Below, in pieces: positions 33,627 through 43,207 of a stretch of DNA of 64,000 bases. The translations under genes and the position numbers were made by a program. The DNA comes from Solibacteraceae bacterium (lineage in GTDB: Bacteria; Acidobacteriota; Terriglobia; Bryobacterales; Bryobacteraceae), in contig JALSRK010000076.1 of assembly GCA_026984795.1 (NCBI GenBank), positions 62,001 to 126,000 on the forward strand. Direction: 5' to 3'. The notes below the pieces were generated by a model that was given only the letters and a program-made list of their open reading frames with translations, did no database searches and was not told the DNA's origin. Positions within the stretch are counted from its first letter, which is position 1. Each line of letters opens with the position of its first letter.

Positions 33627-34828
33627 AGCGTGGCGATCTTGCGATGGATCAGCAGGAAATAGAGTCCGAGCAGCGCCAGCACCGCTCCAGAGGCGCCCAC
33701 CACCATTGGAGCGCCGAACACCGGCGCCAACGTCCCGGTGAGCAGGCTGCCGATCGGCATTCCGCCGCGAAAGGCGACATTATAGACGCTCATCACCCTC
33801 CCGCGCATGTCGTCCACCGCGATGAGCTGGACGAGCGACGTCACCATGGCGAAGACCATAACCAGCGCGGCGCCGGCGAGGAACAGGAGTACCGAGCTGA
33901 GCCCCAGGTGGGGAGAAAGGGCGAAGGCGGTGATGGCCGCCCCCAGGGCTACCAGAGCGAACAGCGTTGTCCGGCCCTTGTGCCTCCGGTGGCCGAAGGC
34001 GGCGACGATCAGCGCTCCGGTGATCGAGCCTCCGCCGGAAAGCGAAAGCAACAGGGTGTAGACCTCGGGGCCGCCGCGGAAGACGTCCCGGGCGAAGACC
34101 GGCAGGAAAACGATCACCGGCAGGCCGAAAAGCGTCACCGAGAAAGCCAGGGCGATCAGCGACTCCATGGCCGTCTGCCGCCGGATGAACGCAAAGCCTT
34201 GCCGGATGCTCTCGAGGATCGAGTCGGCGGTGCGCTTCGGCCGGAAACGGACCCGGATGAGCAGCAGCGAGGTGATCGGCGCGAGGTAAGACAGCCCGTT
34301 CAGCAGAAAACACCACGCCGCCCCTAGCTTCGTCAGCGCCAGCCCGCCCGCCATCGGTCCGAGCACCCGGGCGAGGTTGAACTGGATGGAGTTCATGGCG
34401 ATCGCGTTGGGCAGCTCACGCGGCTTGACGAGCGACGGGATCAGCGCCGCGTAGGCCGGTCCCCCGAAGGCTTGCGCCAAACCCACAACGAACGACAGGC
34501 AGAGGATGTGCCACACCTGGACGACACCGCCGGCCACCAGCCCCGCCAGCGCCAGGGCGCAAGACATCTGCAGGAACTGCCCGGCGATCAGGATGCGCCG
34601 GCGGTCGATCCGGTCGGCGGCCACCCCGCCCACCAGCGAAAAGAGAAAGATCGGGATGTCGCCCAGGAATGCATCCAGGCCCAGCCAGAACGGCGATCCC
34701 GAGATCTCCAGCACCAGCCAGCTCTGGGCGAGCTTCTGCATCCATGTGCCGACCGACGAAATGCAGGCTCCGCTCCAGACCAGCCGGAAGTCGCGGTAGC
34801 GGAACGCTCTGAAGACCCGGGTGATCAA
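33623..34828 (-). CDS. MFS transporter
   Basis: 401 residues and about 12 membrane helices. The MFS loop 2-3 signature is GGVAADRIDRRRILIAGQ near residue 65. The sequence resembles the enterobactin exporter (EntS)/DHA3-type group (FRLVWSGACISSVGTWMQKLAQSWLVLEISGSP at the start). The substrate is unknown. It overlaps the downstream membrane protein gene and starts 11 bases after the VOC gene. Confidence 0.88.
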   Translation of the reverse strand: MITRVFRAFRYRDFRLVWSGACISSVGTWMQKLAQSWLVLEISGSPFWLGLDAFLGDIPIFLFSLVGGVAADRIDRRRILIAGQFLQMSCALALAGLVAGGVVQVWHILCLSFVVGLAQAFGGPAYAALIPSLVKPRELPNAIAMNSIQFNLARVLGPMAGGLALTKLGAAWCFLLNGLSYLAPITSLLLIRVRFRPKRTADSILESIRQGFAFIRRQTAMESLIALAFSVTLFGLPVIVFLPVFARDVFRGGPEVYTLLLSLSGGGSITGALIVAAFGHRRHKGRTTLFALVALGAAITAFALSPHLGLSSVLLFLAGAALVMVFAMVTSLVQLIAVDDMRGRVMSVYNVAFRGGMPIGSLLTGTLAPVFGAPMVVGASGAVLALLGLYFLLIHRKIATL

Positions 34829-34839
34829 GGGCTGGTACG

Positions 34840-35214
34840 TTACGGAAGCGGCTTGTTGCGTTGAATCAGGTGCAACAGGTTGCCGTCCGGGTCGGTGAAG
34901 AACACCAGCCGGTTCCCATCCATCTCGAGGACCTCGGTGACGAAGGCGACCCCCTTGGCCTCGAGCGCCTTGCGCGCGGCGTCGAAATCATCCGGGATGA
35001 TCGCCAGGTGCCGGATGCCCGGGGCCTTCATCCCTTGCGGCGTGCGCTCGCCTTCGGACGGAATGATCTCCAGCATCGTCCCGTTCGGCGCCTTCACGAA
35101 AACGTTGCCCGCGTACCGGTGGCTGATCGTGAACTCCAGAGTTTCCACGTACCATTGCGCCAGCTTTTCCGGATCAGGGGTCGCGATGGCCGTGTGCTCG
35201 AGTCCTTGGAACAT
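34840..35214 (-). CDS. VOC/glyoxalase-fold protein
   Basis: 124 residues with the two beta-alpha-beta-beta-beta modules of the vicinal oxygen chelate fold: GLEHTAIATPDPEKLAQWYVETL, then GIRHLAIIPDDFDAARKALEAKG and the ending VFFTDPDGNLLHLIQ. Candidate metal ligands are His and Glu residues in TAIATPD (H7), MLEIIP (E), IRHLAI (H) and LLHLIQ. Lyase, dioxygenase or resistance roles cannot be separated. It is the second gene of a minus-strand run that continues into the MFS gene. Confidence 0.85.
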   Translation of the reverse strand: MFQGLEHTAIATPDPEKLAQWYVETLEFTISHRYAGNVFVKAPNGTMLEIIPSEGERTPQGMKAPGIRHLAIIPDDFDAARKALEAKGVAFVTEVLEMDGNRLVFFTDPDGNLLHLIQRNKPLP

Positions 35215-35241
35215 GTTTGGATTGTAACAGCCGGAACCGCG

Positions 35242-35733
35242 TCAGTAGATCTCGAAACAGAAGACGTCGTTGGCCCCTTGCGGCGTCAAGCAGTATTGGC
35301 CGTTCTCCAAATACTCGTTGGCCTCGATCTTGTACAGGTTGTCTTTGATCCGGTCGAAGGTCAGATACCGCGGCCGGGGCCCGCGCTTGCCCGGTTTCTT
35401 GGGGAAGGCCGTCTCGCGGTGGCCCTTCACCACGTCCATCCGGTACAACCGGTAGGCCTGCGGCGGAACCTTGTCCACCAGGATGATGAAGATCGGCTCG
35501 GCCAGCGGCGTCCTCACCGGCGACCGCTCGCCCGGTACGAGGTAGGCGATATGCTTCTTGCGCATCTCCTCCTGCGCCACTGCGTGCTCGGTTTCGATGA
35601 GGTTCTCGGCATGCAGCAGGTACGGCACATCCGCCTTTGGCGGCGGCGGGCCGTCGTACTGTTGCGCGAAAGCCGCCGCCCACACGCCCAGCAACAACGG
35701 TAGCACCCGGCCGGCAACCCTCATAATCTTCAT
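35242..35733 (-). CDS. Small secreted protein of unknown function
   Basis: 163 residues from the ATG at 35733, the first start giving a signal peptide (RVAGRVLPLLLGVWAAAFAQQ). The mature part is polar, with a Pro-rich start (YDGPPPPKADVPYLLHAENLIE), a conserved-looking basic segment (KKPGKRGPRPRYLTFDRIKDNLYKI), and one Cys pair near the end (QYCLTPQGANDVFCFEIY). I do not recognise the family. It precedes the VOC gene by 27 bases. Confidence 0.7.
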   Translation of the reverse strand: MKIMRVAGRVLPLLLGVWAAAFAQQYDGPPPPKADVPYLLHAENLIETEHAVAQEEMRKKHIAYLVPGERSPVRTPLAEPIFIILVDKVPPQAYRLYRMDVVKGHRETAFPKKPGKRGPRPRYLTFDRIKDNLYKIEANEYLENGQYCLTPQGANDVFCFEIY

Positions 35734-35774
35734 TGTACCGGCCCCGCGGCGCCGGCTCCTGCTTCGGCAAGGCT

Positions 35775-37412
35775 TCATCGCCCGGAGCCGCGCTCCCGCG
35801 GCTCGACTCCGGCCAGGAACTCGTCGAGTTCGTCTTCCTCCGGCGGTCGCTTCAGGAGGTGCGCCCCGGCCCACCGCGCCCCGGACTCCCCTGCCGGCCC
35901 GGCGAGCACGGCGACAGCTCCGATCTCTGACACAATCCGCTCCAGGAGAGGTTCCCATCGGTCCGGATCGCCGTCAGGCGCGCACAAGGCGCAGTCGAAC
36001 GGGAAACGGGCGGCCAGGTCGGCCGCTTCGGCCAGGTCCGCGGGAACCACGCGGTGTCCCCGGCGAGCCAGTGCGTGCAGCAGCCGGCGGCGGATCGTTT
36101 CGTCCGGCTCGGCCAGCAGGATCGTCAGGCGGGCCCGGGCGGCCCGGCGTGAGGCTCCGGAGCCCCTGGCGGCCGCGACCGGCAGGCGCAGCTCGATGGT
36201 CATCCAGCCCTCCGGGCCGCTCACGGTTCGTACGGCCCCGCCCAGGCTCTCGGCCGCGGACTCGAACCCCGCTCCGCCGGCGCGTTCGCTCGCTTCGACT
36301 TCCGGGTGTGAGATCGCTACGATGGCTTGTCCCCCTGCGGCCCGCGCCGAGACCCGGATCTGTGGCTTGCGCCCCGCCGGCGAGACTTCGGCTGCCTGCC
36401 GCAGCAGGGCTTTGAGCAGTGCCTCGAGCCGGCGCAGGGGCGCCCGGACGGCGGCCGGTTCCAGAGCGCCGACGTCGATCCGGACCCCGCCGGACAACTC
36501 CCGCCGCGTCTGCGCCACCACCGCGCCGACGAGCGTCTGGAGGTCGATCTCGAGAGGCTCTTCGTCCGCCCCTCCGGCCTCCCGCCCCGCCTGAAGTTCG
36601 GCCACCGCGGCATCCAGGTGTCTTCTCAGCGCGGCCGCCGTTTCCGCCGCCGGGGATCCGGAGACCGCGGCGCTCAACTCCTCCACGCCCTCCCGCAAGT
36701 CGGCCAGCCGCTCGAGCGCCCTCTCGATCGCCCCGCCCAGGCTCTTCGCCGCCTCCGAAGCCCCAGAGTGGCGGGCCACTTGCTCGCGCAGCGTAGCTTC
36801 TTCGAGCCACGCCAGCACCGTCCCGGCGACCCTGGCCAGATGCCGGGCTCCCTGCCGTCCCGTGGCCCGGGAGAGCGCCGCTCCCGGTCCCGGGACGATC
36901 TCCAGCAGCCCCAGCAGCCTTCCCCGGCCCCGTACCGGCAGGTAGTAGACCAGACCCCTTTCTGGATCGTTCACCGGTATGAGCTGGTCTACGTCTCGTC
37001 CGCTCTCTTGGGGATCCGCCAGCTCCCGGCACCGTTTTGCGGCTGGATGGTCTTCCGCCAGCGCTCCCCCCGTTTCGTCTCCAGCCGGCAACAGGGCGCC
37101 GTTCTGGGCCTCATAAAGCAGCAGTCGGAGGGACGCGATTCCCGGAAAGCGCCCGGTGAACCGCATCAGCGCCGTCCCGAGCTCCGCCGCCGAGCGCGCG
37201 GCGGTGATCTCTTCCACCAGCGCCTGCAAGGTTTCGGTGGTCGCCGAACGCCGGCCGAGGCGCCGCTGCTGGAACACGAACAGTCCGAGCGCCACCACAG
37301 CGAAGACGGCCAGCATCAGCATCACTTGGGTTCCTGTGACGGCGGCGGCGCGCACCGTAGCGAGCCCGCCCGGAAGCGGCGCGGGCATCGCACTCAGCCA
37401 AGGGCAGAACAC
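35775..37412 (-). CDS. Degenerate hybrid sensor kinase-like protein
   Basis: 545 residues (537 if the ATG at 37388 is used). A membrane helix (VMLMLAVFAVVALGLFVF) is followed by a GAF-like domain (residues 60-220: LRLLLYEAQNGALLPAG, YYLPVRGRGRLLGLLEIV), a helical dimer region, an ATPase-fold remnant and a receiver-like domain from about residue 425 (LTILLAEPDETIRRRLLHAL). I find no H-box, no clear N-box Asn, and the receiver phospho-Asp is replaced (FDCALCAPDG), although the Lys-Pro of LLKRPP remains. It is probably a signalling protein without kinase or phosphoacceptor activity. HAD phosphatase lies just upstream (27 bases). Confidence 0.7.
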   Translation of the reverse strand: MFCPWLSAMPAPLPGGLATVRAAAVTGTQVMLMLAVFAVVALGLFVFQQRRLGRRSATTETLQALVEEITAARSAAELGTALMRFTGRFPGIASLRLLLYEAQNGALLPAGDETGGALAEDHPAAKRCRELADPQESGRDVDQLIPVNDPERGLVYYLPVRGRGRLLGLLEIVPGPGAALSRATGRQGARHLARVAGTVLAWLEEATLREQVARHSGASEAAKSLGGAIERALERLADLREGVEELSAAVSGSPAAETAAALRRHLDAAVAELQAGREAGGADEEPLEIDLQTLVGAVVAQTRRELSGGVRIDVGALEPAAVRAPLRRLEALLKALLRQAAEVSPAGRKPQIRVSARAAGGQAIVAISHPEVEASERAGGAGFESAAESLGGAVRTVSGPEGWMTIELRLPVAAARGSGASRRAARARLTILLAEPDETIRRRLLHALARRGHRVVPADLAEAADLAARFPFDCALCAPDGDPDRWEPLLERIVSEIGAVAVLAGPAGESGARWAGAHLLKRPPEEDELDEFLAGVEPRERGSGR

Positions 37413-37439
37413 TCTTCTCTCTTCCGGAAGTCACCGAGC

Positions 37440-38123
37440 TCAACCGACCGGCTGGAATGCTGCCAGCCAGTCGGCCAGTTTCGGATCCTGGAAGTCCTGA
37501 ATCACGAGATCGCACCCCGGCAGCCGGTCGGTGGTCGTCGTGAGTCCCACCACCGCCGCCACCCCGGCGCTCCTCGCTGCCCGGACTCCCGTCTCCGAAT
37601 CCTCGAACACAATACAATCCGGCGGTTCGACATGCAAGAGGCGGGCCGCCAACAGGTAGATCTCCGGATCCGGTTTGGGCTTTCCCACCTGGTGCCCGTC
37701 GAGAACCACCCGGAAATAGGGCCGCAGCCCGCTTTCTTCGAGAATGAACTCCACATTGGCGGGCTCGGCGTTGCTGGCCAGCGCCAGGGGCAGGGAAGCG
37801 TTCCGCGCGATGAACTCCCTCACGCCGGCGACCAGATGCTCCGCCAGGCGCGGCCGCATCAGCTCCCGGTAAAGCTTCTCTTTCTCGGCCCCATGCCGGA
37901 ACCGTTCCTCGGGCGTGACCTCCGGCCCGAAGAAGATGCGCACGATCTCGTCGTTGTGCCGCCCGAGCATCTCGGCCTCGATCTTTTCCCGGGCAACCTC
38001 GATCCCGCGCTGGTGGAGGTAGCGCTGCCAGGCTTCCGTGTGAACCGGCGTCGAATGGACGATGACGCCGTCCATGTCGAAAACCAGCGCTGGACTCTCT
38101 TGCCAGACCGTTGGATCTTCCAC
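37440..38123 (-). CDS. HAD-family phosphatase, beta-phosphoglucomutase-like
   Basis: 227 residues. Motif I is LVFDMDGVIVHSTPVH (nucleophile and acid Asp pair), motif II LALASNAEPAN, motif III Lys in GKPKPDPEIYLLA, and motif IV CIVFEDSETGVRAARSAG. The cap domain is helical (WQRYLHQRGIEVAREKIEAEMLG). Members act on sugar phosphates or as phosphoglucomutases. It is divergent from htpX. Confidence 0.9.
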   Translation of the reverse strand: MEDPTVWQESPALVFDMDGVIVHSTPVHTEAWQRYLHQRGIEVAREKIEAEMLGRHNDEIVRIFFGPEVTPEERFRHGAEKEKLYRELMRPRLAEHLVAGVREFIARNASLPLALASNAEPANVEFILEESGLRPYFRVVLDGHQVGKPKPDPEIYLLAARLLHVEPPDCIVFEDSETGVRAARSAGVAAVVGLTTTTDRLPGCDLVIQDFQDPKLADWLAAFQPVG

Positions 38124-38285
38124 TGGTCCGGATCATAGCATACGGCTGTCCGGCTCCCCGGCCGGCGGCCGTTCGCCACGCTGCCATGTCCGGCGGTGGA
38201 GCCCTCCGGCCGGGAGTCCGCGGGCCGCTCTCCCGCCGGGATATAGACATGAACGAAGCTCGTGTCAAAATGGAGGAAGAAGCAT

Positions 38286-39140
38286 ATGAACGGCGTCAAG
38301 ACAGTCCTGTTGCTGGGGGCGTTGACCGGTTTGCTGCTCGCCGGCGGCGAGGCGCTCGGCGGCCGCCAGGGCCTCATCATGGGGCTGGTGTTGGCGGCCG
38401 GCATGAACTTCTTCAGCTACTTCTACTCGGACCGTCTGGCCCTGGCCGCTTACCGGGCTCAGCCGGTGACGCCCACCGAGAACGCTGGCATCTACCGTCG
38501 CCTCGGTCCCATTGTCGAACGCCTCTGCCAGCGGGCCGGCCTTCCCACGCCCAAGCTCTGGGTGATCCCCGACGAGTCTCCCAACGCTTTCGCCACCGGA
38601 AGGGATCCGAAGCATGCCTCGGTGGCCGTGACCGCCGGCATTCTGAAGCTGCTGAATGATGAGGAGCTCACAGGCGTCATCGGCCACGAGCTCGGCCACG
38701 TCAAGAACCGTGACATCTTGATCAGTTCGATCGCCGCCACCATCGCCGGCGCCATCACCTTCCTGGCGCGGATGGCCTTCTTCTTCGGCGGCTACCGCGA
38801 CGACGACGAAGGCGCCAACCCGATCGCCCTGATCGCCATGCTGATCCTGGCGCCGATCGCGGCCCTGTTGATTCAGATGGCCATCTCCCGGACACGGGAG
38901 TACGCCGCCGATGCCGCCTCCGCCCGGTTCGCCGGGACGCCGGACGGCCTGATCAATGGTCTCCGGAAGTTGGAAACCTGGTCCAAGCGCATTCCGCTGG
39001 ACGCTTCTCCGGCGCACCAGCACATGTTCATCGTCAAACCCTTCACCCGCCAGACCCTGGCACGGCTCTTTTCCACTCACCCCTCTACCGCCGAGCGCAT
39101 CGCCCGGCTGGAGAGACTGCGGTACCAGCCGGCTTTCTAG
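38286..39140 (+). CDS. htpX: HtpX-type membrane zinc protease
   Basis: 284 residues from the ATG at 38286, which has TGGAGGA nine bases upstream; the ATG at 38262 would put a charged stretch first. Two N-terminal membrane helices precede the M48 catalytic segment TGVIGHELGHVKNRD (HExxH). Two further membrane segments follow (SSIAATIAGAITFLARMAFFF and IALIAMLILAPIAALLIQMAI), then the zinc Glu in REYAADAASARFAG. The C-terminus is THPSTAERIARLERL. The enzyme degrades damaged membrane proteins. Confidence 0.93.
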   Translation: MNGVKTVLLLGALTGLLLAGGEALGGRQGLIMGLVLAAGMNFFSYFYSDRLALAAYRAQPVTPTENAGIYRRLGPIVERLCQRAGLPTPKLWVIPDESPNAFATGRDPKHASVAVTAGILKLLNDEELTGVIGHELGHVKNRDILISSIAATIAGAITFLARMAFFFGGYRDDDEGANPIALIAMLILAPIAALLIQMAISRTREYAADAASARFAGTPDGLINGLRKLETWSKRIPLDASPAHQHMFIVKPFTRQTLARLFSTHPSTAERIARLERLRYQPAF

Positions 39141-39171
39141 GTGCGGCGAGCCGTCTGTGGGGCCGCCCGCT

Positions 39172-40056
39172 TCACCTCACTGTGAAGGTGTGCTGTTCTT
39201 CGTACGTCTGATCTCCGATATGGTCCCGGACGGCGACGATGAGCGTGTATTCACCGGGCGCAAGGTCGGGAGTGAGATTCAAGCTCAATCCGCCCTGGAC
39301 ATGCCGCTGCGGGTAGAACGACTCTTCCTCTTCGGTGGCCGCCACGGGCTGCTCGAAGAGCACCTTTCCGTTCGCTCGCAGCACCTTCACGCCGTAATCC
39401 ACCGAAAACCGGTTGTTCTCGCCGAACGCATAGCCGGTGATGTCGAACCGGGCCCATACGGACGATCCCGGCCGGTAGACCGGGTTCCTGAGCGGCCGCA
39501 TCGATGTCTCCGTCCGGTAGAAGTGGAAGTTCCGAATCACCAGGGTCCTGCTCGGCTCCACGTCCCGGCCGCGGACCCGGAACGTCCTCTCCAGATCGGC
39601 GCTGGTCTTGGCATTGAGATCCTCGACGTGGATCGCGATCCGGTACTCCCCCGAAGGGGCCGTCGGTGGCACCGGCGCTTCGTAGCGCACCAGCGGCATC
39701 CACTTCTGTTTCTTGTCCTGGTAAGTCAGGACAGTGGCGATCCGGCCCTCTTCCGGTTTGCGGATCGGCAACCCTTCCGGATCGAACGCCTCAACCCGGT
39801 AGGCCAGCCAGAGGTGGTCTTCGTCCTCCTGTTCGACGGTCTTGAAGCCCGAGATCCGGAAGGTCAAGAAGAGCGTGTCGCCTGGAAAGAACTCGAAACC
39901 GGACCCCACTGGAGGCCCGCCGTCGTATTGGTGCAGCGCCACCTCGACGATGGCCAGCTTCGGCTCGGCGCCGGCCGCGGAAACCGCCAGCGCCAGCGCC
40001 GCCGCCACACTCAGCCCCAAGGCGGACCCCCGCGATGCACAGTCGGGAATCATCAT
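39172..40056 (-). CDS. Secreted protein of unknown function
   Basis: 294 residues with a signal peptide (ALGLSVAAALALAVSAAGAE). The mature part is beta-rich, with two similar modules (FEFFPGDTLFLTFRISGFKTV and RPGSSVWARFDITGYAFGENN) that look like immunoglobulin-like domains. No active site is visible. It is the last gene of a run with the lipoprotein gene (25 bases upstream) and gatB. Confidence 0.72.
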   Translation of the reverse strand: MMIPDCASRGSALGLSVAAALALAVSAAGAEPKLAIVEVALHQYDGGPPVGSGFEFFPGDTLFLTFRISGFKTVEQEDEDHLWLAYRVEAFDPEGLPIRKPEEGRIATVLTYQDKKQKWMPLVRYEAPVPPTAPSGEYRIAIHVEDLNAKTSADLERTFRVRGRDVEPSRTLVIRNFHFYRTETSMRPLRNPVYRPGSSVWARFDITGYAFGENNRFSVDYGVKVLRANGKVLFEQPVAATEEEESFYPQRHVQGGLSLNLTPDLAPGEYTLIVAVRDHIGDQTYEEQHTFTVR

Positions 40057-40081
40057 CGTACAGCGCCGCTGCGCCTCCTGA

Positions 40082-40606
40082 TTAGAATGACTGTTCGCCC
40101 GGGGCCGGAGTTTCCACCGGAGGCGGCGGCGCCAGGGTCAGCGGGATCTCGATCAGCGCCGTCCGCTCCGATTCCAGGTCGCCGCCGTCGGTCACCCGCA
40201 GCCGGTAGTCGCTCGGCGGCACATCGAAGACGATCACTCCCTCCAGCATCCCGGCCGGCTCCAGGATCCGCAGCAAACCCAACCAGTTGGGAAGCCCTTC
40301 GATGTCGGAGACCTCCATGAAGCTGTTGCCTTCTTCGTCCTCCAGCGTGAGCAACGGCACGGCCACCTGCTGCTGGCCGGCGTTGGAGATCGAGAGCCGG
40401 ATCAACAGGAAGCGGTTCTCGGGGATCTTCGCCTCGATGGAGTCGCCGAGCTGGGCCCGCCACTGCGTCTCGAGCACGTTGTAGGTCAACGGGCCCACTG
40501 TGGTCAGCTCCCCCATTTGATGCACCGGCTCCTCGAGCACGCCCGAGGAGCAGGCGCTCAGCAGGACGGCGGCCGCCAGCACGGTCCTCTCCATCGTTTT
40601 CCGCAT
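40082..40606 (-). CDS. Putative lipoprotein with a beta-sandwich domain
   Basis: 174 residues from the ATG at 40606 (40594 is also possible). The signal peptide has a lipobox LLSAC, so the mature protein is probably a membrane-anchored lipoprotein. The mature domain (NRFLLIRLSISNAGQQQVAVPLLTLED) resembles DUF4352-type immunoglobulin-like domains, with a Pro-rich tail. It lies between gatB (64 bases upstream) and a secreted protein gene. Confidence 0.75.
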   Translation of the reverse strand: MRKTMERTVLAAAVLLSACSSGVLEEPVHQMGELTTVGPLTYNVLETQWRAQLGDSIEAKIPENRFLLIRLSISNAGQQQVAVPLLTLEDEEGNSFMEVSDIEGLPNWLGLLRILEPAGMLEGVIVFDVPPSDYRLRVTDGGDLESERTALIEIPLTLAPPPPVETPAPGEQSF

Positions 40607-40670
40607 CGCGTTCAATCTTAATGAGATCCCCCGGCGGGAGGCAATCGCCGGCCGGCTGCGGCCCGCCCGC

Positions 40671-42146
40671 TCAGCCAAGCTTCTTCCGCAAGAGCTGGTT
40701 CACTTGTTTTGGGTCCGCCTGGCCCTTTGTCGCCCGCATCACCTGCCCCATGAAGTAGCCGATCACGGTCTTCTTCCCGCCCTTGTACTGCGCTACCTGG
40801 GTTGGGTTCTTCTCGAGCACCTCGTCGATGATTCCCTCCAGCTCGCCGCCGCCCATCACCTTCAACCCTTCACGCTCGACGATCTTCGAAGGAGCCTCGC
40901 CGGTGGCGAACATCTTCGGGAAGATCTCCTTGGCCAGCTTGCCGGTGATCTGGCCCTCGGCGATCAGGCGGATCAGCTCGCCGATGTGCTCCGGCGGCAC
41001 CGGCGACTCGGTGATCTCCTTGCCCTCGGCGTTCAGGCGGCCCAGCAGCTCGCCCTGGACCCATTTGGCGGCTTCCACGGGATTCCCCGCTGCCGCCGCG
41101 GCCTTCTCATAGTATTCGGCCAGCGGACGCGTCGCCGTCAGCACCCGGGCGTCGTAGTCCCGCAGGCCGTACTCCTCGATGAAGCGTTTCCGCTTGGCCG
41201 CCGGCAGCTCCGGCATCGAGGCCTGGATCGTTTCGAGCCACTTCTCGCTGATCTCCAGCGGCAGCAGATCCGGCTCCGGGAAATAGCGGTAGTCGTGGGC
41301 GTGCTCCTTCGTCCGCATACCGGCCGTCTGGCCGGTCGAGGGGTCGTAGAGCCGCGTCTCCTGTTCCACCGCGCCGCCGCCCTCGAGCACCGCCACCTGC
41401 CGGGCGATCTCGTAGTCCAGCGCCTCCCGTAAAAAACGGAACGAGTTCAGGTTCTTCACCTCTGCCTTCGTACCGAACTCTCCGGCCCCCTTGAGCCGCA
41501 CGGAAACATTGGCGTCGCAGCGCAGGTGGCCCTTTTCCATGTCGCAGGTGGAGACGCCGACGAACTGCAGCGTTTGCTTCAGTTCGGTCAGGTAGGCGTA
41601 GGCCTCCTCGGAGCTCCGCATGTCCGGCTCGCTGACGATCTCGATCAGCGGCGTGCCGCAGCGGTTGAGGTCCACATAGCTATACCGGTCGGAGTCCCGG
41701 AAACCCTCGTGAACGCTCTTGCCGGCGTCGTCCTCGATGTGCACTCGGGTGATGCCGATGCGCCGCCCCGCCCCGCCGGCCTCGATCTCCAGATGCCCGT
41801 GCTCGGCCAGTGGCAGCTCGTACTGTGAGATCTGGTAGCCCTTCGGCAGGTCCGGGTAGAAGTAGTTCTTCCGTGCCAGCCGCGAGACCCGGTTGATGCG
41901 GCAGTTCAGCGCCAGCGCGGCTTGGACAGCCATCTCCACCGCCCGCCGGTTCAGCACCGGCAGCGCTCCGGGCAGTCCCAGGCAGACCGGGCAGACGTTG
42001 GTGTTCGGCGGATCGCCGAATCGGGTCGGGCAGGCGCAGAAGATCTTCGTCCGCGTGGCGAGCTGGACGTGCACTTCCAGCCCGATCACCGGCTCATATT
42101 TGGCCAGCAACTCCGACGAGGCTAAGATGTCGGCGGCCGAGGACAT
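40671..42146 (-). CDS. gatB: Asp-tRNA(Asn)/Glu-tRNA(Gln) amidotransferase subunit B
   Basis: 491 residues, the usual GatB length. It has [21 protein letters not shown] with the zinc Cys (C32), [14 protein letters not shown], the GatB signature around [18 protein letters not shown], and DVNLR-like segments, HIEDDAGKS and [12 protein letters not shown]. The C-terminal YqeY-like tail domain is present ([19 protein letters not shown]). The subunit carries the tRNA-binding and kinase site of GatCAB; gatA and gatC are not in the window. Confidence 0.96.
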   Translation of the reverse strand: MSSAADILASSELLAKYEPVIGLEVHVQLATRTKIFCACPTRFGDPPNTNVCPVCLGLPGALPVLNRRAVEMAVQAALALNCRINRVSRLARKNYFYPDLPKGYQISQYELPLAEHGHLEIEAGGAGRRIGITRVHIEDDAGKSVHEGFRDSDRYSYVDLNRCGTPLIEIVSEPDMRSSEEAYAYLTELKQTLQFVGVSTCDMEKGHLRCDANVSVRLKGAGEFGTKAEVKNLNSFRFLREALDYEIARQVAVLEGGGAVEQETRLYDPSTGQTAGMRTKEHAHDYRYFPEPDLLPLEISEKWLETIQASMPELPAAKRKRFIEEYGLRDYDARVLTATRPLAEYYEKAAAAAGNPVEAAKWVQGELLGRLNAEGKEITESPVPPEHIGELIRLIAEGQITGKLAKEIFPKMFATGEAPSKIVEREGLKVMGGGELEGIIDEVLEKNPTQVAQYKGGKKTVIGYFMGQVMRATKGQADPKQVNQLLRKKLG

Positions 42147-42242
42147 GACTTTTCCTCATTATACGGGCGGGGACCGGAGGGCCCCGGCCCCGGTGCGGAC
42201 AACCCACACCCGCCCGTAACGGAACGAGCGGCGCCCGGCCGT

Positions 42243-43082
42243 CTACCCGTGGATCTTCTTGAAGTTCGCCAGGCAGCGCTTCACCGTCTCGAACGGTGGA
42301 TAGTCACTGCCTTCCTGCTCGATCAGGTAGTACTCGACGCCGCCCACGGATTCGGCCGCTTGAAAGATCTCCTTCCACGGGGCGTCGCCCTCGCCGAAGA
42401 GCACCTTGTAGCCTTTGCCCGCCTTCGACGACCAGTCCTTGCAGTGGATGTCTTTGATCCGCCCCGGGTTCGCTCGGATCCAGGCCACTGGATCCGAGCC
42501 CGCCTCCAGGCAAGTGCCCACGTCGAGCTGCAGCATCACGTCTTTCGGCGTGTTGGCGGCGATCACCTCGATGGGCCGCTTGCCCTCCACCGGCCGGAAC
42601 TCCCGCTGATGGTTGTGATAGCCGGCCCTAAGGCCCGCGGCCTTCATCTTCTCGTGGGCTTTGGTCAGCTTCTCGGCGACCTTCTTCCACTCGTCCAGCC
42701 CGCCCTCGATCCGACCCGGGCTGGCCATGACGATGTACTTGCCGCCGAGGATCTTGTTCAGCTCGATGGCGTGGTCCAGGTTCGCCGGATCGAAGGCCGA
42801 GGCGCTGTTGTGCGTCGAGTAGCACTTGACGCCGAGCTCGTCGAGCAGTTTCCGGACCTCTTTCGCCCGGGCGGCGTCCCACTTCAGATACGGGGCATAG
42901 AACTCCACGCATTCGTAACCCATGCCGGCGACCTTGCGGACCGTACCCATCAGGTCCTTGGCGAGCTCCGTGCGGACCGAGTACAGCTCCAGTCCCACTG
43001 GAACCTTGCCGGATTTGGCCGCCATCGGCAAGGCGGCGCTGATCGCCAGGAAAGAACGTCGGGAATATTTCACGGCTACCAT
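42243..43082 (-). CDS. Exported sugar phosphate isomerase/epimerase-like TIM barrel
   Basis: 279 residues from the ATG at 43082, giving a Tat-like signal (KYSRRSFLAISAALPMAAKS); the longer frame to 43151 adds an unlikely segment. The AP-endonuclease-2/xylose isomerase-like barrel shows VGLELYSVRTELAKDLMGTV, THNSASAF, GYHNHQREF, MLQLDVGTCLEAG, IKDIHCKDW and YYLIEQEG, with the His/Glu/Asp metal ligands expected. Such exported proteins are common near Gfo/Idh genes in this phylum and may act on oxidised sugars. Confidence 0.88.
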   Translation of the reverse strand: MVAVKYSRRSFLAISAALPMAAKSGKVPVGLELYSVRTELAKDLMGTVRKVAGMGYECVEFYAPYLKWDAARAKEVRKLLDELGVKCYSTHNSASAFDPANLDHAIELNKILGGKYIVMASPGRIEGGLDEWKKVAEKLTKAHEKMKAAGLRAGYHNHQREFRPVEGKRPIEVIAANTPKDVMLQLDVGTCLEAGSDPVAWIRANPGRIKDIHCKDWSSKAGKGYKVLFGEGDAPWKEIFQAAESVGGVEYYLIEQEGSDYPPFETVKRCLANFKKIHG

Positions 43083-43207
43083 AGCGTAAATGACTGTAGC
43101 ACAAGGTGGAGGGCCGAAAACACTCCTGCCGGGGCTCGGGTGAATGCGCACATCCCGGACCGCCGGGACGACTCAACGCTTTGGAGCCCCGGAGCGTCAT
43201 AACAAAT

